A stretch of DNA of 64,000 nt from Psychrobacter sp. FDAARGOS_221 (GCF_002313155.2 NZ_NWFK02000001.1:682001-746000), one strand, 5' to 3'; counted from the stretch's first letter, positions 23,473-34,141 are shown. Notes: generated by a model from the letters alone, not told the origin. Numbers and translations are program-made.

Positions 23473-23772
23473 TTACATCCATTTATCATTGACACCTTCA
23501 CGCAATGCTTTGCCTGGCTTAAAGTGAGGAATGGCTTTTGCCGGTACCAATACGGTTTCACCAGTCTTTGGATTACGCCCTTGTCTGGCATCACGATGGT
23601 GTAAACAAAAGGTACCAAAACCGCGAATTTCTATACGGCTGTTATTGATAAGATTGTCTGATAACAGTGCCAAAATTTCTCGCACTGCGCTATCGACGTC
23701 TGAATCAGTAATGTAGTCGCAACGTGATGCTACGTCTTGGATTAAATCTGATTTATTTATAATACTTGTCAT
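23473..23772 (-). CDS. ihfB: Integration host factor beta subunit
   Basis: 99 residues: NKSDLIQDVASRCDYITDSDVDSAVREILALL, then IEIRGFGTFCLHHRDARQGRNPKTGETVLVPAKAIPHFKPGKALREGVN. The GFG..RNPKTG saddle and PHFKPGK are IHF-beta features. It pairs with IHF-alpha to bend DNA at specific sites. It lies downstream of rpsA, the classic gamma-proteobacterial order, but a strong terminator (24159-24194) stands between the two. Start with AAGGAT immediately upstream. Confidence 0.93.
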   Translation of the reverse strand: MTSIINKSDLIQDVASRCDYITDSDVDSAVREILALLSDNLINNSRIEIRGFGTFCLHHRDARQGRNPKTGETVLVPAKAIPHFKPGKALREGVNDKWM

Positions 23773-24301
23773 ATCCTTGTGACCTTAATAAATAATAGTT
23801 AAAAATTAATATAATAATAAATGGCTTTAAATCGCTAGTCCTTTAACTGATTTTGAGCAAAATTTGATACAGTGGCTGTTTAAATAAGAGGGATTTATAT
23901 TCCATATTGATCTTAAAGTCATTAAGGAAAATACCCAGTACTTGTGCCATATTTAGTATTGCTTCAGTGCTTAATTTAGCTAATAGCACATTCGAGCTTT
24001 TTCACTCATTGTTAAGTCTATAGCTAGAGACCCTGCAATTAAATAAATGGTATTGTATTTAATTGCTTAAGTAGATATTAAATCATAACTTGGCCTTGCT
24101 GTGGAGTTTATCTGCAACTTTTTTCGACATTTGTAGTGTAATAATCGTTTTTTGCAACAAAAAAGGAGCAACCCGAGGGTCACTCCTATTTTTTGACTTC
24201 ATATTAGGGCCATATCAAAAATAATAAACTCAATTTATGATATTAAAATTAATGACATAGCCACTAACTAACACTCAACTTATTATCAAAATAAGCGGTG
24301 A
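23773..24301. other. rpsA-ihfB spacer
   Basis: 529 bp with the rpsA terminator (24159-24194) and about 390 AT-rich bases before ihfB that must hold its promoter. No additional gene or RNA recognised. Confidence 0.45.
24159..24194 (-). terminator. rpsA terminator
   Basis: Nested symmetric hairpin: AAAAAAGGAG and CTCCTATTTTTT as outer stem, ACCC/GGGT as inner stem. It lies about 110 bp after the rpsA stop and separates ihfB from rpsA transcription. Confidence 0.85.
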
Positions 24302-25984
24302 TTAGTCTTCTTGCATTTGCTCTTTAATCAAGTCACCAATTGTTTTTGGCTGTGCTTCAGGAGCAGCTTGAGTGCTACCAAGCTCTTTAATTGCTTGACG
24401 CTCTTCTGCTTCATCTTTCGCTTTGATTGATAAGCTGATGCCACGTGACTTACGGTCAACGCTGATGATTTTCGCTTCAACAGTGTCGCCTTCGTTTAGG
24501 TGCTTAGTAGCATCTTCAACTTTATCACGCTGGATTTCAGAAGCGCGTAAGTAACCTTCTACTTCGTCAGCTAAAGTGATAGTAGCGCCTTTAGCGTCTA
24601 CTTCTTTAACCGTACCAGTTACGATTGAACCACGGTCGTTAGCAACTAGGTATTCGTTGAATGGATCAGAGCTTAACTGCTTGATACCAAGGCTGATGCG
24701 GTTGGCTTCAGCGTCAACTGATAGAACCATAGCTTCAACAGTGTCGCCTTTGTTGTAGTTACGGATAGCTTCTTCGCCAGCTTCGTTCCAAGAGATATCA
24801 GATAGGTGAACTAAACCATCGATGCCACCGTCAAGACCGATGAAGATACCAAAGTCAGTGATTGACTTGATAGTACCGGTTAGCTTATCGCCACGGTCAT
24901 ATTTCTTATCGAACTCTTCCCATGGGTTTGGTAGAGTTTGTTTGATACCTAGGCTGATACGACGACGCTCTTCGTCGATATCTAGGATCATAACGTCAAC
25001 TTCGTCACCAATCTGAACTACTTTAGATGGGTGGATGTTTTTGTTAGTGTGATCCATTTCTGAAACGTGTACTAGACCTTCGATACCGTCAGAAATTTCA
25101 GCGAAACAACCATAATCAGTTAAGTTAGTAACGCGTGCTTTAACGATGCTACCTACTGGGTAAGTACCGCTTACGTTATCCCATGGATCTGTACCTAGTT
25201 GTTTTAGACCTAGGCTTACGCGATTGCGCTCACGGTCAAACTTAAGTACTTTAACTTTAAGGTCTTGACCCACTTCAACCACTTCAGATGGGTGCTTAAT
25301 ACGGCGCCATGCCATATCAGTGATGTGTAGAAGACCGTCGATACCACCTAAGTCTACGAATGCACCGTAGTCAGTTAGGTTTTTAACGATACCTTCAACT
25401 TCGATACCTTCTTCAAGTTTGTTCAATAGCTCTTCGCGCTCAGCTGAGTTTTCAGCTTCCATAACCGCTTTACGGCTAACAACAACGTTGTTACGCTTCT
25501 GATCTAGCTTAATGATTTTGAACTCAAGCTCTTTGCCTTCAAGATGTGTCGTGTCACGAATAGGACGTACATCTACTAATGAACCTGGTAAGAAAGCGCG
25601 TACTGAACCGATATCAACAGTAAAACCGCCTTTTACTTTGCTTGAGATAACGCCTTTTACAATTTCATCGCCTTCAAATAATTTCTCAAGCGCATTCCAA
25701 GTTTCAACACGTTTTGCTTTTTCGCGCGACAGTAGGGTTTGACCCATGCCGTTGTCAACAGCCTCAACTACCACATCAACGCTGTCGCCCACTGCTACTT
25801 CAAGCTCGCCATTGTCGTCTAAGAACTCTTCACGAGCTACCACACCCTCAGACTTTAAACCAGTGTCAACTGTAATCCAATCGCTATCGATTGCTACAAC
25901 AGCACCGCTGATAACTGAGCCACGCTCAATATCAAGACCCTGCTCTTCTAGACTCGCTTCAAATAGTTCAGCAAATGATTCCAT
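24302..25984 (-). CDS. rpsA: 30S ribosomal protein S1
   Basis: 560 residues (E. coli 557), six S1 RNA-binding domains in tandem. The characteristic [29 protein letters not shown] occurs in domain 3 and its relatives in domains 4-6. The N-terminus [11 protein letters not shown] is the ribosome-binding segment. S1 recruits mRNAs to the 30S subunit. It is downstream of cmk by 176 bp, the conserved cmk-rpsA pair. AAGGTAAT 7 nt before ATG. Confidence 0.98.
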   Translation of the reverse strand: MESFAELFEASLEEQGLDIERGSVISGAVVAIDSDWITVDTGLKSEGVVAREEFLDDNGELEVAVGDSVDVVVEAVDNGMGQTLLSREKAKRVETWNALEKLFEGDEIVKGVISSKVKGGFTVDIGSVRAFLPGSLVDVRPIRDTTHLEGKELEFKIIKLDQKRNNVVVSRKAVMEAENSAEREELLNKLEEGIEVEGIVKNLTDYGAFVDLGGIDGLLHITDMAWRRIKHPSEVVEVGQDLKVKVLKFDRERNRVSLGLKQLGTDPWDNVSGTYPVGSIVKARVTNLTDYGCFAEISDGIEGLVHVSEMDHTNKNIHPSKVVQIGDEVDVMILDIDEERRRISLGIKQTLPNPWEEFDKKYDRGDKLTGTIKSITDFGIFIGLDGGIDGLVHLSDISWNEAGEEAIRNYNKGDTVEAMVLSVDAEANRISLGIKQLSSDPFNEYLVANDRGSIVTGTVKEVDAKGATITLADEVEGYLRASEIQRDKVEDATKHLNEGDTVEAKIISVDRKSRGISLSIKAKDEAEERQAIKELGSTQAAPEAQPKTIGDLIKEQMQED

Positions 25985-26160
25985 TATGATTACCTTAATA
26001 TAGCCGTATCCTGTCCAGCACAGTACGGTTCAAGTTAATGAGAATAAAAGATTGACGCTGGTTTTACTCTTTTACTCTCATTTGATAAAAATGTTATTTT
26101 GAAAGATGATTCTCTTAAAATCTAAAACGATTGTTTATAACAAAAGACTATTATAAAAAA

Positions 26161-26871
26161 TTATGCACTAAAACTAATGCCTTTTTGTTGGCAGAAGTTT
26201 TTGATTTGTGTAAACACCTGATCTGCAGAAAGCTCTGAGCTATCTAATAGTAAAGCATCAGGTGCCGGTTTTGACGGAGAGGCACTTCTATTTTCATCGC
26301 GTGCATCTCTATCTTGAATACTTTGTAATATTGCTGCGTAGTCTGCCTGTTGACCCGCTTGTTGCAATTGAGCCACTCGGCGCTCTGCGCGTGCTTCAGC
26401 ACTGGCTGTCAGATACACTTTAGCATCTGCATTTGGGAACACCACTGTGCCCATATCTCGGCCATCTGCTATCAAGCCTGAGTCATTGGCCATGTCTTGT
26501 TGCAATGCCAATAAGGCGGCTCTAACTTTAGGCAAGGCTGCCACTTTTGAGGCATAACCGCCGACGGTTTCATTTCTAATCTCGCCCGCCACATTATGAC
26601 CATCAACCACAATATCAACTTGCCCTGATGCTTGCGGCAAGAACTGAATATCAAGCTGCTCAGTTATTTGCGCAATGTTCACTTCATCATCAGCATCTAG
26701 GTCAGGCTTGTCTTGTTTTAGCAGTCCGGCTTCAAATGCTTTTAGGCCAACAATGCGATATAAAGCACCTGAATCTAATAGGCGGTAGTTTAATGCTTGT
26801 GCCAGCCTTAAACACACAGTACCTTTTCCTGCGCCACTTGGCCCATCGATGGTAATGACAGGAAAGCCCAT
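26161..26871 (-). CDS. cmk: Cytidylate kinase
   Basis: 236 residues from the ATG at 26871, which has AGGTGA 5 nt upstream; a GTG at 26880 is the longer alternative. P-loop GPSGAGKGT near the start, then LDSGALYR and the NMP-binding and lid regions (DGRDMGTVVFPNADAKVYLTAS, RDARDENRSASPSKPA). It phosphorylates CMP and dCMP. It precedes rpsA as in most gamma-proteobacteria. Confidence 0.96.
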   Translation of the reverse strand: MGFPVITIDGPSGAGKGTVCLRLAQALNYRLLDSGALYRIVGLKAFEAGLLKQDKPDLDADDEVNIAQITEQLDIQFLPQASGQVDIVVDGHNVAGEIRNETVGGYASKVAALPKVRAALLALQQDMANDSGLIADGRDMGTVVFPNADAKVYLTASAEARAERRVAQLQQAGQQADYAAILQSIQDRDARDENRSASPSKPAPDALLLDSSELSADQVFTQIKNFCQQKGISFSA

Positions 26872-27071
26872 GTTAGTCACCTATTATCGCTGCTTAGTTT
26901 ACTTAAGTCCTAGCCTTATAAGCTCTATAACGCGCCATTGGCTATGACCATTAATCATTGTCTATCTATCATTGCATTCATCACCAAAACAGTACAACTG
27001 TAAGCAATAAACGCAAATAGGGCCGGATTATAACAAATTTCTAACGCTTTCACCAGTCAAAATTAGACGAT

Positions 27072-27653
27072 TTAATTGCTAACTTGCCCAGTGGCTTTTG
27101 CCTGACTTTTTTGTTGTCTCCGGGCTTTAAAAAATGACTTTAATTGCTGCTGACTTAACGAGCGTAAAAGTTCAGAGTTCACCTTTATTCGGTGATTATA
27201 GAAGCCCATTTTTGATAAATCTAACTGACTGCCTACCATGCCGGCGCGTGGCTCGTATGTGGCAAACACTAAGCGCTGAAGGCGCGCATGTATCAAAGCC
27301 CCAAAGCACATGGTACATGGCTCAAGCGTGACATACATTGTGGTATTCGGCGGTAATCGATAGTTCTGTATTGTCTCACAAGCACAGCGTAGGGCCACAA
27401 TTTCTGCATGTGCTGTCGAATCATGACTGGTGATAGGTTGATTAAAGCCTTCACCAATCACCTCACCATCACAAACCAGCACTGCCCCAACAGGCACTTC
27501 TTCTAGCTCAGCTCCGCGCGCTGCTAACGATAAAGCTCGCCGCATAAACTTAACATCAGCTAATGTCCAATATTTGGCACTAGCTAGGTAGCTAAGTGCT
27601 TCACTAGAAGACTCAAACCCTTGGTAGGAACTTAAACGATTAGGATGGCTCAT
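27072..27653 (-). CDS. tadA: tRNA-specific adenosine deaminase
   Basis: 193 residues from the ATG at 27653 (a TTG 21 bp upstream gives 200). Zinc-dependent deaminase motifs HAE (DSTAHAEIVAL) and PCTMC (LEPCTMCFGALIHAR), plus EVPVGAVLV. It converts A34 to inosine in tRNA-Arg(ACG). There is an N-terminal extension of about 35 residues before the usual start region (FMRRALSLA) and a basic C-terminal tail (FFKARRQQKSQAKA) that fits tRNA binding. Confidence 0.93.
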   Translation of the reverse strand: MSHPNRLSSYQGFESSSEALSYLASAKYWTLADVKFMRRALSLAARGAELEEVPVGAVLVCDGEVIGEGFNQPITSHDSTAHAEIVALRCACETIQNYRLPPNTTMYVTLEPCTMCFGALIHARLQRLVFATYEPRAGMVGSQLDLSKMGFYNHRIKVNSELLRSLSQQQLKSFFKARRQQKSQAKATGQVSN

Positions 27654-27847
27654 AAGGCTCACAACACAGGTCAAAATTTAATGGCTTCAATAATTAATTG
27701 CTTTAATACTCAACTTCAACGACTTAACTCTTAAATAGCTTTAATACTCAGTAGCGATTGCTTTATGTTAGTTCATTTATATAAGTCACTTTATCCTAGT
27801 TACCTTATATGAGCCACTTTATATAAGTCGCTTTATTTTAATTGGTT

Positions 27848-28591
27848 TTACTGTGGTAACTGCCATTGAATAGGAGTCTTACCATGCTGCTGTAAATACT
27901 GATTGGCTTTTGAAAAGGGCTTACTACCAAAGAAGCCGCCTCTGTTCGCAGCCAATGGCGAGGGATGCACAGCTGATAACACCAAGTGCTTATCAGTGTC
28001 AATAAAGCGGCCTTTAAGTTTGGCCTTACTACCCCACAGAATAAACACTGTATTTTGGGTCTGCTGATTTACCACATCAATCACCGCATCAGTAAACTGC
28101 TCCCAGCCTTTACCTTGATGACTGCCTGCCATGCCCTCTTCTACCGTCAATGAGGCATTAAGTAATAACACACCCTGCTCCGCCCATGTGGTCAAGTCAC
28201 CGTGTCGTGGAGTCAATGTGCCAATGTCATCGGCCATTTCTTTAACAATATTACGTAGTGATGGCGGCATCGGAATCATTTTAGGAACCGAGAATGAAAG
28301 CCCCATGGCCTGCCCTGGCCCATGATAAGGATCCTGACCCAAGATCACCACTTTCACATTAGACAGTGGGGTTAAATTAAAGGCGTTAAACATTTGACTG
28401 GCTTTGGGATAGATACTTTTACCTGAGCCATATTCTTGTTTTAAAAAGTCACGCAAGTTGTCCATATTGTCTGAGGTTAACTCGTCAGCCAACGCTTGCT
28501 TCCAGTCTTCTGGCATTTTGACATTGGCCAATATCGCCTGTTTTTCAGCGTCTGTTTTTTGAGTTTTTAGATTTTTTTCAAATAAGTCCAT
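27848..28591 (-). CDS. ung: Uracil-DNA glycosylase (family 1)
   Basis: 247 residues. Water-activating motif GQDPYH with catalytic D87, uracil-binding MGLSFSVP and the DNA-intercalation motif HPSPLAANRGGFFGSKPFSKAN. It removes uracil from DNA in base excision repair. The length is slightly longer than E. coli Ung (229) owing to the N-terminus. It stands apart from tadA by about 170 bp. Confidence 0.97.
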   Translation of the reverse strand: MDLFEKNLKTQKTDAEKQAILANVKMPEDWKQALADELTSDNMDNLRDFLKQEYGSGKSIYPKASQMFNAFNLTPLSNVKVVILGQDPYHGPGQAMGLSFSVPKMIPMPPSLRNIVKEMADDIGTLTPRHGDLTTWAEQGVLLLNASLTVEEGMAGSHQGKGWEQFTDAVIDVVNQQTQNTVFILWGSKAKLKGRFIDTDKHLVLSAVHPSPLAANRGGFFGSKPFSKANQYLQQHGKTPIQWQLPQ

Positions 28592-28875
28592 ATGTGCTTA
28601 CCTTGTATTGTTTTATGCACGTCTAAAAAAATAATGAGTTGCTAAATATACCCCACTCTTAACTCTTTGTAAGTTATTGAAAAATAAAGGCTTAGAAAAA
28701 TTTTATTCTACAATCTAAATTAACAAGCCTTCTGAAACCAATGGATTGGAAAAAAGAGTTGATATTCGGGTTAAATATATTAGCGACTCTATAAGCATAT
28801 AGTAGTTACTTTTATAACAACACTACTATGGCGTGTACCTAATATAAGCAGTATTACAGTGAAATAATTGATACG

Positions 28876-28904
28876 TTGATACTGCTTAACCGTTTCGCTA
28901 TACT
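28876..28904 (+). promoter_or_regulatory. sigma70-type promoter of the small membrane protein gene
   Basis: TTGATA (28876-28881), 17-bp spacer, TATACT (28899-28904). Predicted start near 28911, giving a leader of about 64 nt that contains the hairpin at 28934-28960. Confidence 0.65.
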
Positions 28905-28933
28905 TTTCTTATTAAGCAAGACGGCAACAAACA

Positions 28934-28960
28934 TGAAGAGTATTAATAATAGACTCTTCA
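28934..28960 (+). promoter_or_regulatory. 5' leader hairpin
   Basis: TGAAGAGT (28934-28941), 11-nt AT-only loop with one G, ACTCTTCA (28953-28960): perfect 8-bp stem 4 bases before the ribosome site AGGTGA. Possible translational control or mRNA stabilisation. Confidence 0.5.
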
Positions 28961-28974
28961 GATTAGGTGATTGA

Positions 28975-29169
28975 ATGCAAAACAAAAATACAGTACCAAA
29001 ATGGCTACTAGTAGTAATTATTGCTGCAGTCGTCTCCCATCTCCTATTACTTTTGAGCAGTTATCATAGTAAAAAACAACTACAAGAGCAGCAGGAATTT
29101 TATCAATTAGCAAGTGAGATGAAAGAAGAATTGAATCTTGATATCGACATTCCTGAAGTAGAAAAATAA
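28975..29169 (+). CDS. Small single-pass membrane protein, unknown
   Basis: 64 residues: short N-terminus, transmembrane helix (about 9-27, WLLVVIIAAVVSHLLLLLSS), then a charged helix (KKQLQEQQEFYQLASEMKEELNLD) and an acidic end. AGGTGA 4 nt before ATG, its own promoter and a terminator after it (29238-29261) make it a real gene. Not recognised as a named family; possibly an inner-membrane regulator with a cytoplasmic or periplasmic helix. Confidence 0.7.
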   Translation: MQNKNTVPKWLLVVIIAAVVSHLLLLLSSYHSKKQLQEQQEFYQLASEMKEELNLDIDIPEVEK

Positions 29170-29237
29170 AACCTTCAACAACGATACTTTTACTCAGTTG
29201 CCTTTCACTTCAATTTATCGCCCCGACTATAACAAAT

Positions 29238-29261
29238 AAAGCTAGCAATAATGCTAGCTTT
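29238..29261. terminator. bidirectional terminator between the small gene and clpA
   Basis: AAAGCTAGC, AATAAT loop, GCTAGCTTT: 9-bp stem with A- and T-rich flanks, between the two convergent genes. Confidence 0.8.
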
Positions 29262-29285
29262 ATTCACTTGCAACCTTAGCAATTA

Positions 29286-31850
29286 TTAGCCTTCTTCGGT
29301 ATCAGCGTATTCAACACCACGTTGGCCATGCTGCTCGACGACAGTTAACAAGATACGGCTGCCTTCTGCGGCCGCTTTGCCATCATCATCAATCGCACTA
29401 TCAAACGCTTCTTCGCTTAAGGTCACATGCACCGCACCGCCATCAACCAAGTCACCAAACAGCACCATGTTTGCTAGTGGCTTTTTGATTTCATTTTGGA
29501 TTAAGCGCTGCATTGGGCGTGCACCCATCAAGCGATCATAACCTTTTTCTGCTAAGTACTCGCGTACCGCATCATCAATCTCTAACACCACTTGTTTATC
29601 ATCTAATTGGGCTTGAAGCTCAACTAAGAACTTATCAACTACCGAGATGACAATCGATGGGTCAAGCGGGTTAAACTGAATAATGGCATCCAAGCGGTTA
29701 CGGAACTCTGGTGTGAACACTCGGTTCATCGCTTCTGTATTGTCTTTACTGTGATCTTGCTTGGTAAAGCCCATAGAAGAGCGACTGATATTTTCAGCAC
29801 CAACGTTAGTAGTCATGATTAAGATTACTTGCTTAAAGCTAGCGACACGGCCATTGTTATCGGTTAACGAGCCATGATCCATGACTTGCAATAGCAAGTT
29901 GAACACATCAGGATGCGCTTTTTCAATCTCATCCAGCAGTAATACACAATGCGGATGTTGATTAATCTTTTCGGTTAACAGACCGCCTTGATCAAAGCCA
30001 ACATAGCCTGGAGGCGCACCGATTAAACGTGACGCGGTATGCGCTTCCATGTACTCAGACATATCAAAGCGAATCAGCTCAATACCCATCAAGTTGGCAA
30101 GCTGTTTAGAAACTTCGGTTTTACCAACACCGGTAGGACCTGCAAACATAAACGAACCAATCGGCTTGTCAGTGGGTTTCAAGCCAGCACGTGACAGCTT
30201 AATAGCATCTGATAGCGTCTTAATCGCCTCCTCTTGACCAAACACTAAGCGATTCAAGTCACGGTCTAGATGCTGCAGCAATGATTTGTCATCATTTGAG
30301 ACAGACTTAGGCGGAATACGTGCCAATTTAGAAATAATGGCTTCAATGTCTTCTACATCAATCACTGTCGGAGCAGGCGCTTCTGTTTGCTGCTCTTCTT
30401 GAGCCGCGTCATTATTCTCTGAACCATGTTCTGCTTCAGTAGTCTCTTTCTGAGTACTTTCGGCTTCAACACTATCATCTAAGCTGCTAGTATTAGCATC
30501 CGCATCATTGTCTAAACCTGAGTCATCAGCATCAATTTCAGCGGTATAATCAGTACTACTGATGTCACTAATCAACTGATCTTCATCTGCTACTTGCTCA
30601 GCATCAGGAGTAATACCCAAACGCTTATAAGCACCTGCTTCATCGATCACATCAATCGCTTTATCTGGTAAAAAGCGCTCATGAATGTGTTTGGCTGACA
30701 GCTGTACCGCACTCACTAAAGCGTCATCGGTATACTCAACATTATGGAACTCTTCATAACGTGATTTCAAGCCACGTAAGATTTCGATACTGTCATCAAT
30801 ACTTGGCTCATTGACATCGATTTTTTGGAAGCGACGCGATAGCGCATGATCTTTTTCAAATACTTGGCGATACTCAGTAAAGGTCGTTGAACCAATACAT
30901 CTTAGCTCACCATTGGCCAAAGCAGGTTTGATTAAGTTCGAGACATCCATATTGCTGCTCATCGACGAACCTGCGCCAATAATCATATGAATCTCATCAA
31001 TAAACAAAATTGCATTTGGCTTTTTCTTAAGCTCATCAAGCAATGCTTTCATACGTTTTTCAAAGTCACCACGATACTTGGTGCCTGCGATTAAGGTACC
31101 AATTTCGAGGCTATAAATAACGCAGCCTTGTAGTGGCTTAGGCGCTTTATTGTTAATAATTAACCAAGCCAAGCCTTCAGCGATAGAGGTTTTACCCACA
31201 CCAGGGTCGCCCACTAATAATGGGTTGTTCTTACGGCGACGGCACAACACTTGCGCGGTACGCTCAATTTCACTTTCACGACCGATTAATGGGTCTGTTT
31301 TGCCCTCTGCTGCGCGCTTATTTAAGTTTTGCGCATATTCTTCTAATGGATCTTTTTTGCCACGGCTTGCTTTGCCCTCTTCGGCTTCCGCATCGTTTTG
31401 ACTGCTACGCGTCTCATCACCATCGGTACCGTGTGATAAATACTGTGTCAGTTCAAGACGACTAACGCCTTGCTTTTTAAGCAAATAAACCGCATAGGTA
31501 TCGTGTTCTGAGAACATAGATACTAAGATATCTGAGCCTTGCACCAGTCTACCTGAGCCAATCGATTGCACATGGAATATGGCACGTTGCAAGATACGGT
31601 CAAAGCTTTGTGTTGCTTGAGGCGTTTGTTCAAGATCAGCATCAATCTTAGGCGTATGCTTTTCTATGTACGCTTCTAAATCTGTACGCAGGCTACTGAT
31701 ATCTGCGCCGCACGCCTTTAGAGTGGTGACGGCGTTGTTATTTTCGAGCAGTGCCAGCAATAAATGCTCCACTGTCAAATACTCGTGTGACTTCTGTCGT
31801 GCCAAAGTCATGGCAAGACGTAATGAAACTTCGAGATGACGACTTAACAT
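29286..31850 (-). CDS. clpA: ClpA unfoldase with acidic insertion between the two AAA+ modules
   Basis: 854 residues (E. coli 758). N-domain (1-145), AAA-1 with Walker A GDPGVGKT (214-221), AAA-2 with Walker A GPTGVGKT (571-578) and the C-terminal D2-small domain. It feeds proteins to ClpP, with ClpS as adaptor. Odd feature: about residues 417-496 are a Glu/Asp/Ser/Thr-rich, Gln-rich stretch inserted just after [11 protein letters not shown], where E. coli has a short linker. AGGATAT 6-8 nt before ATG. clpS lies upstream but is separately terminated. Confidence 0.97.
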   Translation of the reverse strand: MLSRHLEVSLRLAMTLARQKSHEYLTVEHLLLALLENNNAVTTLKACGADISSLRTDLEAYIEKHTPKIDADLEQTPQATQSFDRILQRAIFHVQSIGSGRLVQGSDILVSMFSEHDTYAVYLLKKQGVSRLELTQYLSHGTDGDETRSSQNDAEAEEGKASRGKKDPLEEYAQNLNKRAAEGKTDPLIGRESEIERTAQVLCRRRKNNPLLVGDPGVGKTSIAEGLAWLIINNKAPKPLQGCVIYSLEIGTLIAGTKYRGDFEKRMKALLDELKKKPNAILFIDEIHMIIGAGSSMSSNMDVSNLIKPALANGELRCIGSTTFTEYRQVFEKDHALSRRFQKIDVNEPSIDDSIEILRGLKSRYEEFHNVEYTDDALVSAVQLSAKHIHERFLPDKAIDVIDEAGAYKRLGITPDAEQVADEDQLISDISSTDYTAEIDADDSGLDNDADANTSSLDDSVEAESTQKETTEAEHGSENNDAAQEEQQTEAPAPTVIDVEDIEAIISKLARIPPKSVSNDDKSLLQHLDRDLNRLVFGQEEAIKTLSDAIKLSRAGLKPTDKPIGSFMFAGPTGVGKTEVSKQLANLMGIELIRFDMSEYMEAHTASRLIGAPPGYVGFDQGGLLTEKINQHPHCVLLLDEIEKAHPDVFNLLLQVMDHGSLTDNNGRVASFKQVILIMTTNVGAENISRSSMGFTKQDHSKDNTEAMNRVFTPEFRNRLDAIIQFNPLDPSIVISVVDKFLVELQAQLDDKQVVLEIDDAVREYLAEKGYDRLMGARPMQRLIQNEIKKPLANMVLFGDLVDGGAVHVTLSEEAFDSAIDDDGKAAAEGSRILLTVVEQHGQRGVEYADTEEG

Positions 31851-32417
31851 AGAGATATCCTAATTATATTGTTATTTTAAATGGGTTAGATCTTGAGAGT
31901 AATTACTTTACTCTTCGCCTATTGCTCAGATGGCAACTAAAGGACTCATCTTATTATTTTGGCATTGGCCTGGGGTTATCAAAGTCTATTTTTGTTCAAC
32001 CGTGGTTTTATAATAGTGTCACTTTAGTCCATTCATTAGCAAGTTAAATTTTAGTTTAAGTGTTTCAGTTACCTAACCAAAGACATCATATTTGTTGCAC
32101 AGCAACCATTTAATAGCCATCTAAGACAATTATTGTTTCATATTGATGAATTTATCACTCTGGTTTGGCAGTTGGGAACACTCAAAATATAAATATTAAC
32201 AAGGCGTTAGCCAGATCTATACCACATACTCATACCTACTTAGTAGGGTTGACTCACCCAAAAATCAAGAGCGAACCCTGATAATGTGTTAATCGAAGCT
32301 TAACAAGCACAAAAAAACCTCTGAACACCCAATTAGGATATTCAGAGGTTTTCGTTTAATCAAAGATAAAGCCAACTGGATTAAGCTTATTGGTCTAGCC
32401 CGTTGTTTATTATCCTA
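31851..32417. other. clpS-clpA spacer
   Basis: 567 bp, unusually long for this gene pair. It contains the clpS terminator (32314-32352) and a small hairpin AGAGTAA/TTACTCT near 31895-31915. The clpA promoter must lie here, but no convincing -35/-10 pair was identified. No open frame or RNA gene seen. Confidence 0.45.
32314..32352 (-). terminator. clpS terminator
   Basis: 12-bp stem AAAACCTCTGAA (32314-32325) / TTCAGAGGTTTT (32341-32352), followed on the minus strand by a T run. It separates clpS from clpA. Confidence 0.87.
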
Positions 32418-32846
32418 TCAGCTTTGATGCGGCTCAATTTGGCTTAATAACGGGTAGCCCTCTTTACGCGCGGTTTGATTAACCTTTTTGGCTTTGGTTT
32501 CAGCAATATCCTTAGGATAAATACCAGCAATGCCACGGCCTTGATGATGAATATTGAGCATAATCTCAACCGCGTCATCTATATTATGGCGAAACTCTGA
32601 CTGTAGCACATAGACCACAAATTCCATTGGCGTATAGTCATCGTTATACATCACCACAGCATACATCGGCGGCTCAGCAATTTCAGGGTCAGCCAGCATC
32701 ACATCTACCTCACCCTCCTCTTGCGGCTGCTCATCAATCAGACGAGAAGGCAAAGTGGTCGGCATAATAGGCAGTGAGGCAGGATGATGCCAGTCCGCTG
32801 ATACTTGCTTATTCATGATATTGTCAGTATTCATTGGTTGTTTCAT
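32418..32846 (-). CDS. clpS: ClpS, ClpAP adaptor for N-degrons
   Basis: 142 residues. The core (about 60-135) has MYAVVMYNDDYTPMEFVVYVLQSEFRH with the N-degron-binding N-D-D and the helix EIMLNIHHQGRGIAGIYPKDIAETKA. E. coli ClpS has 106 residues, so the N-terminal arm is longer here (about 58 residues). That arm is the part that engages ClpA. Later in-frame ATGs at 32834 and 32816 are possible starts, and no strong ribosome site decides between them. Confidence 0.94.
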   Translation of the reverse strand: MKQPMNTDNIMNKQVSADWHHPASLPIMPTTLPSRLIDEQPQEEGEVDVMLADPEIAEPPMYAVVMYNDDYTPMEFVVYVLQSEFRHNIDDAVEIMLNIHHQGRGIAGIYPKDIAETKAKKVNQTARKEGYPLLSQIEPHQS

Positions 32847-32972
32847 AAATTATATTTAAGCTACATCGGTCTGCTTACTGTTTAAGAGTTATTGTTAAGA
32901 ATTATCGTGATTAAGCGGTGACTTGATCACCACTTATCCTACAAGTTTCCTATAGCTATTACTTATTAAAGG

Positions 32973-33779
32973 TTACTTATCTTTATCATCGCCACTCTTA
33001 CCATCGGTAACAGGACGTTGATCGGTTTCTGGAATTTCAGATAAAGACATTGGCATGGCGTCTACCGGGCTAGATAACTGCCAATTATAGATTTGCTCAA
33101 CCTCTTCTTCGTTAGCCGTTAGTGTCAATTTCGCCTGCTTAGGGCTAAATCCTTTTGGCATCACAAAGCGTCCACGGATTCGAGCCATACCTTGAATATT
33201 ATAGGTACTCGGTTCTAATGGCACTTCTACTAGATTTTCTTCATCAAGCAACGTTAAGGTTGGCGTTAATCGATGCTGTCGCCCATCTTTCGATAACATG
33301 GCCACATCAAAACGATACTCAAAGGCGTTTTCTGGCAAAGGTTGCATCTTAGCGCCTACGATTTGCAATGGTAAGCCGCCCTGCTCAATCAGGCTATTGG
33401 CATAAACATCATTGACTTGCAATAACTGTAAGTTTTTCACTTCCAGCTCTTGGATATCTGAGCGCAACTGACCTAAGTTATTTAAGCTGATATCACGTTC
33501 TTTTTTGGCAGCTTCTAACTGCGACGTTAACGAAGTAACATTGGCCTTCAATTGCTGGATACCTTCAGAGGTCAACTCTTGAGATTCATTTTGCTCTTCA
33601 TAGGCTTTTTGCGATGCTTGATAACCTCGGTAGTAACCAAACTTATGACCAAATGCCATAGCCATCACCCCAGTTAATAGCACGGCACTAGCAAATAATA
33701 CCAATACCAGCGGGCTCATCAATTTATTAGATGATGACTTAACAAATTTAGGGCTGGGTTTGCTAATTTCGGTAGGCAT
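32973..33779 (-). CDS. DUF6776-type inner-membrane protein with coiled coil
   Basis: 268 residues: one N-terminal transmembrane helix (about 22-43, MSPLVLVLFASAVLLTGVMAMAFG), a periplasmic coiled coil (about 55-125, ASQKAYEEQNESQELTSEG...LQLLQVN) and a beta-rich domain. Family of unknown function found in Moraxellaceae and Pseudomonadaceae. It lies between clpS and argC as a single gene. The C-terminus is charged and probably disordered. Confidence 0.7.
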   Translation of the reverse strand: MPTEISKPSPKFVKSSSNKLMSPLVLVLFASAVLLTGVMAMAFGHKFGYYRGYQASQKAYEEQNESQELTSEGIQQLKANVTSLTSQLEAAKKERDISLNNLGQLRSDIQELEVKNLQLLQVNDVYANSLIEQGGLPLQIVGAKMQPLPENAFEYRFDVAMLSKDGRQHRLTPTLTLLDEENLVEVPLEPSTYNIQGMARIRGRFVMPKGFSPKQAKLTLTANEEEVEQIYNWQLSSPVDAMPMSLSEIPETDQRPVTDGKSGDDKDK

Positions 33780-34141
33780 GTGTTCTAGACTCGTATCTGG
33801 TGAATCGGCAATGAGTTAAAGCGCCAAAACTATTAATGTTAAATTTAAGGTCAGAGAAGATTTAAGGCTACGTATTATACCTAACTCTTAAAACAATAAC
33901 TAACCTCATATTAGCATCGATGAAAACTCTAACTCATTGGTGCGACAATCATTGATGCCATACTAACCCAAGGCATCAACTTAAGCTACAATAAATTTAC
34001 TTAGCTATCCATCAAGTTTAAATAACAAAAAAATTATATAAAATATTGATTTTTATCAAAAAACTTATCAAATCCTTGAGTCAACTGTACTCATCAATCA
34101 ACAGCAAGCAAAACAGCTAAAATAAACGCTCTTATGACAGA
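33780..34141. other. argC - DUF6776 spacer
   Basis: 362 AT-rich bases between two minus-strand genes, including a purely A/T-rich run near 34020-34060. No gene or clear terminator recognised. Confidence 0.4.

Larger units (their letters stand above)
28592..28974. other. ung / small-membrane-protein intergenic region
   Basis: 383 bp between divergent genes. It holds the promoter at 28876-28904, a leader hairpin at 28934-28960 and a further inverted repeat ATAGTAGT/ACTACTAT (28799-28806/28822-28829). The ung promoter is not evident. Confidence 0.5.
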
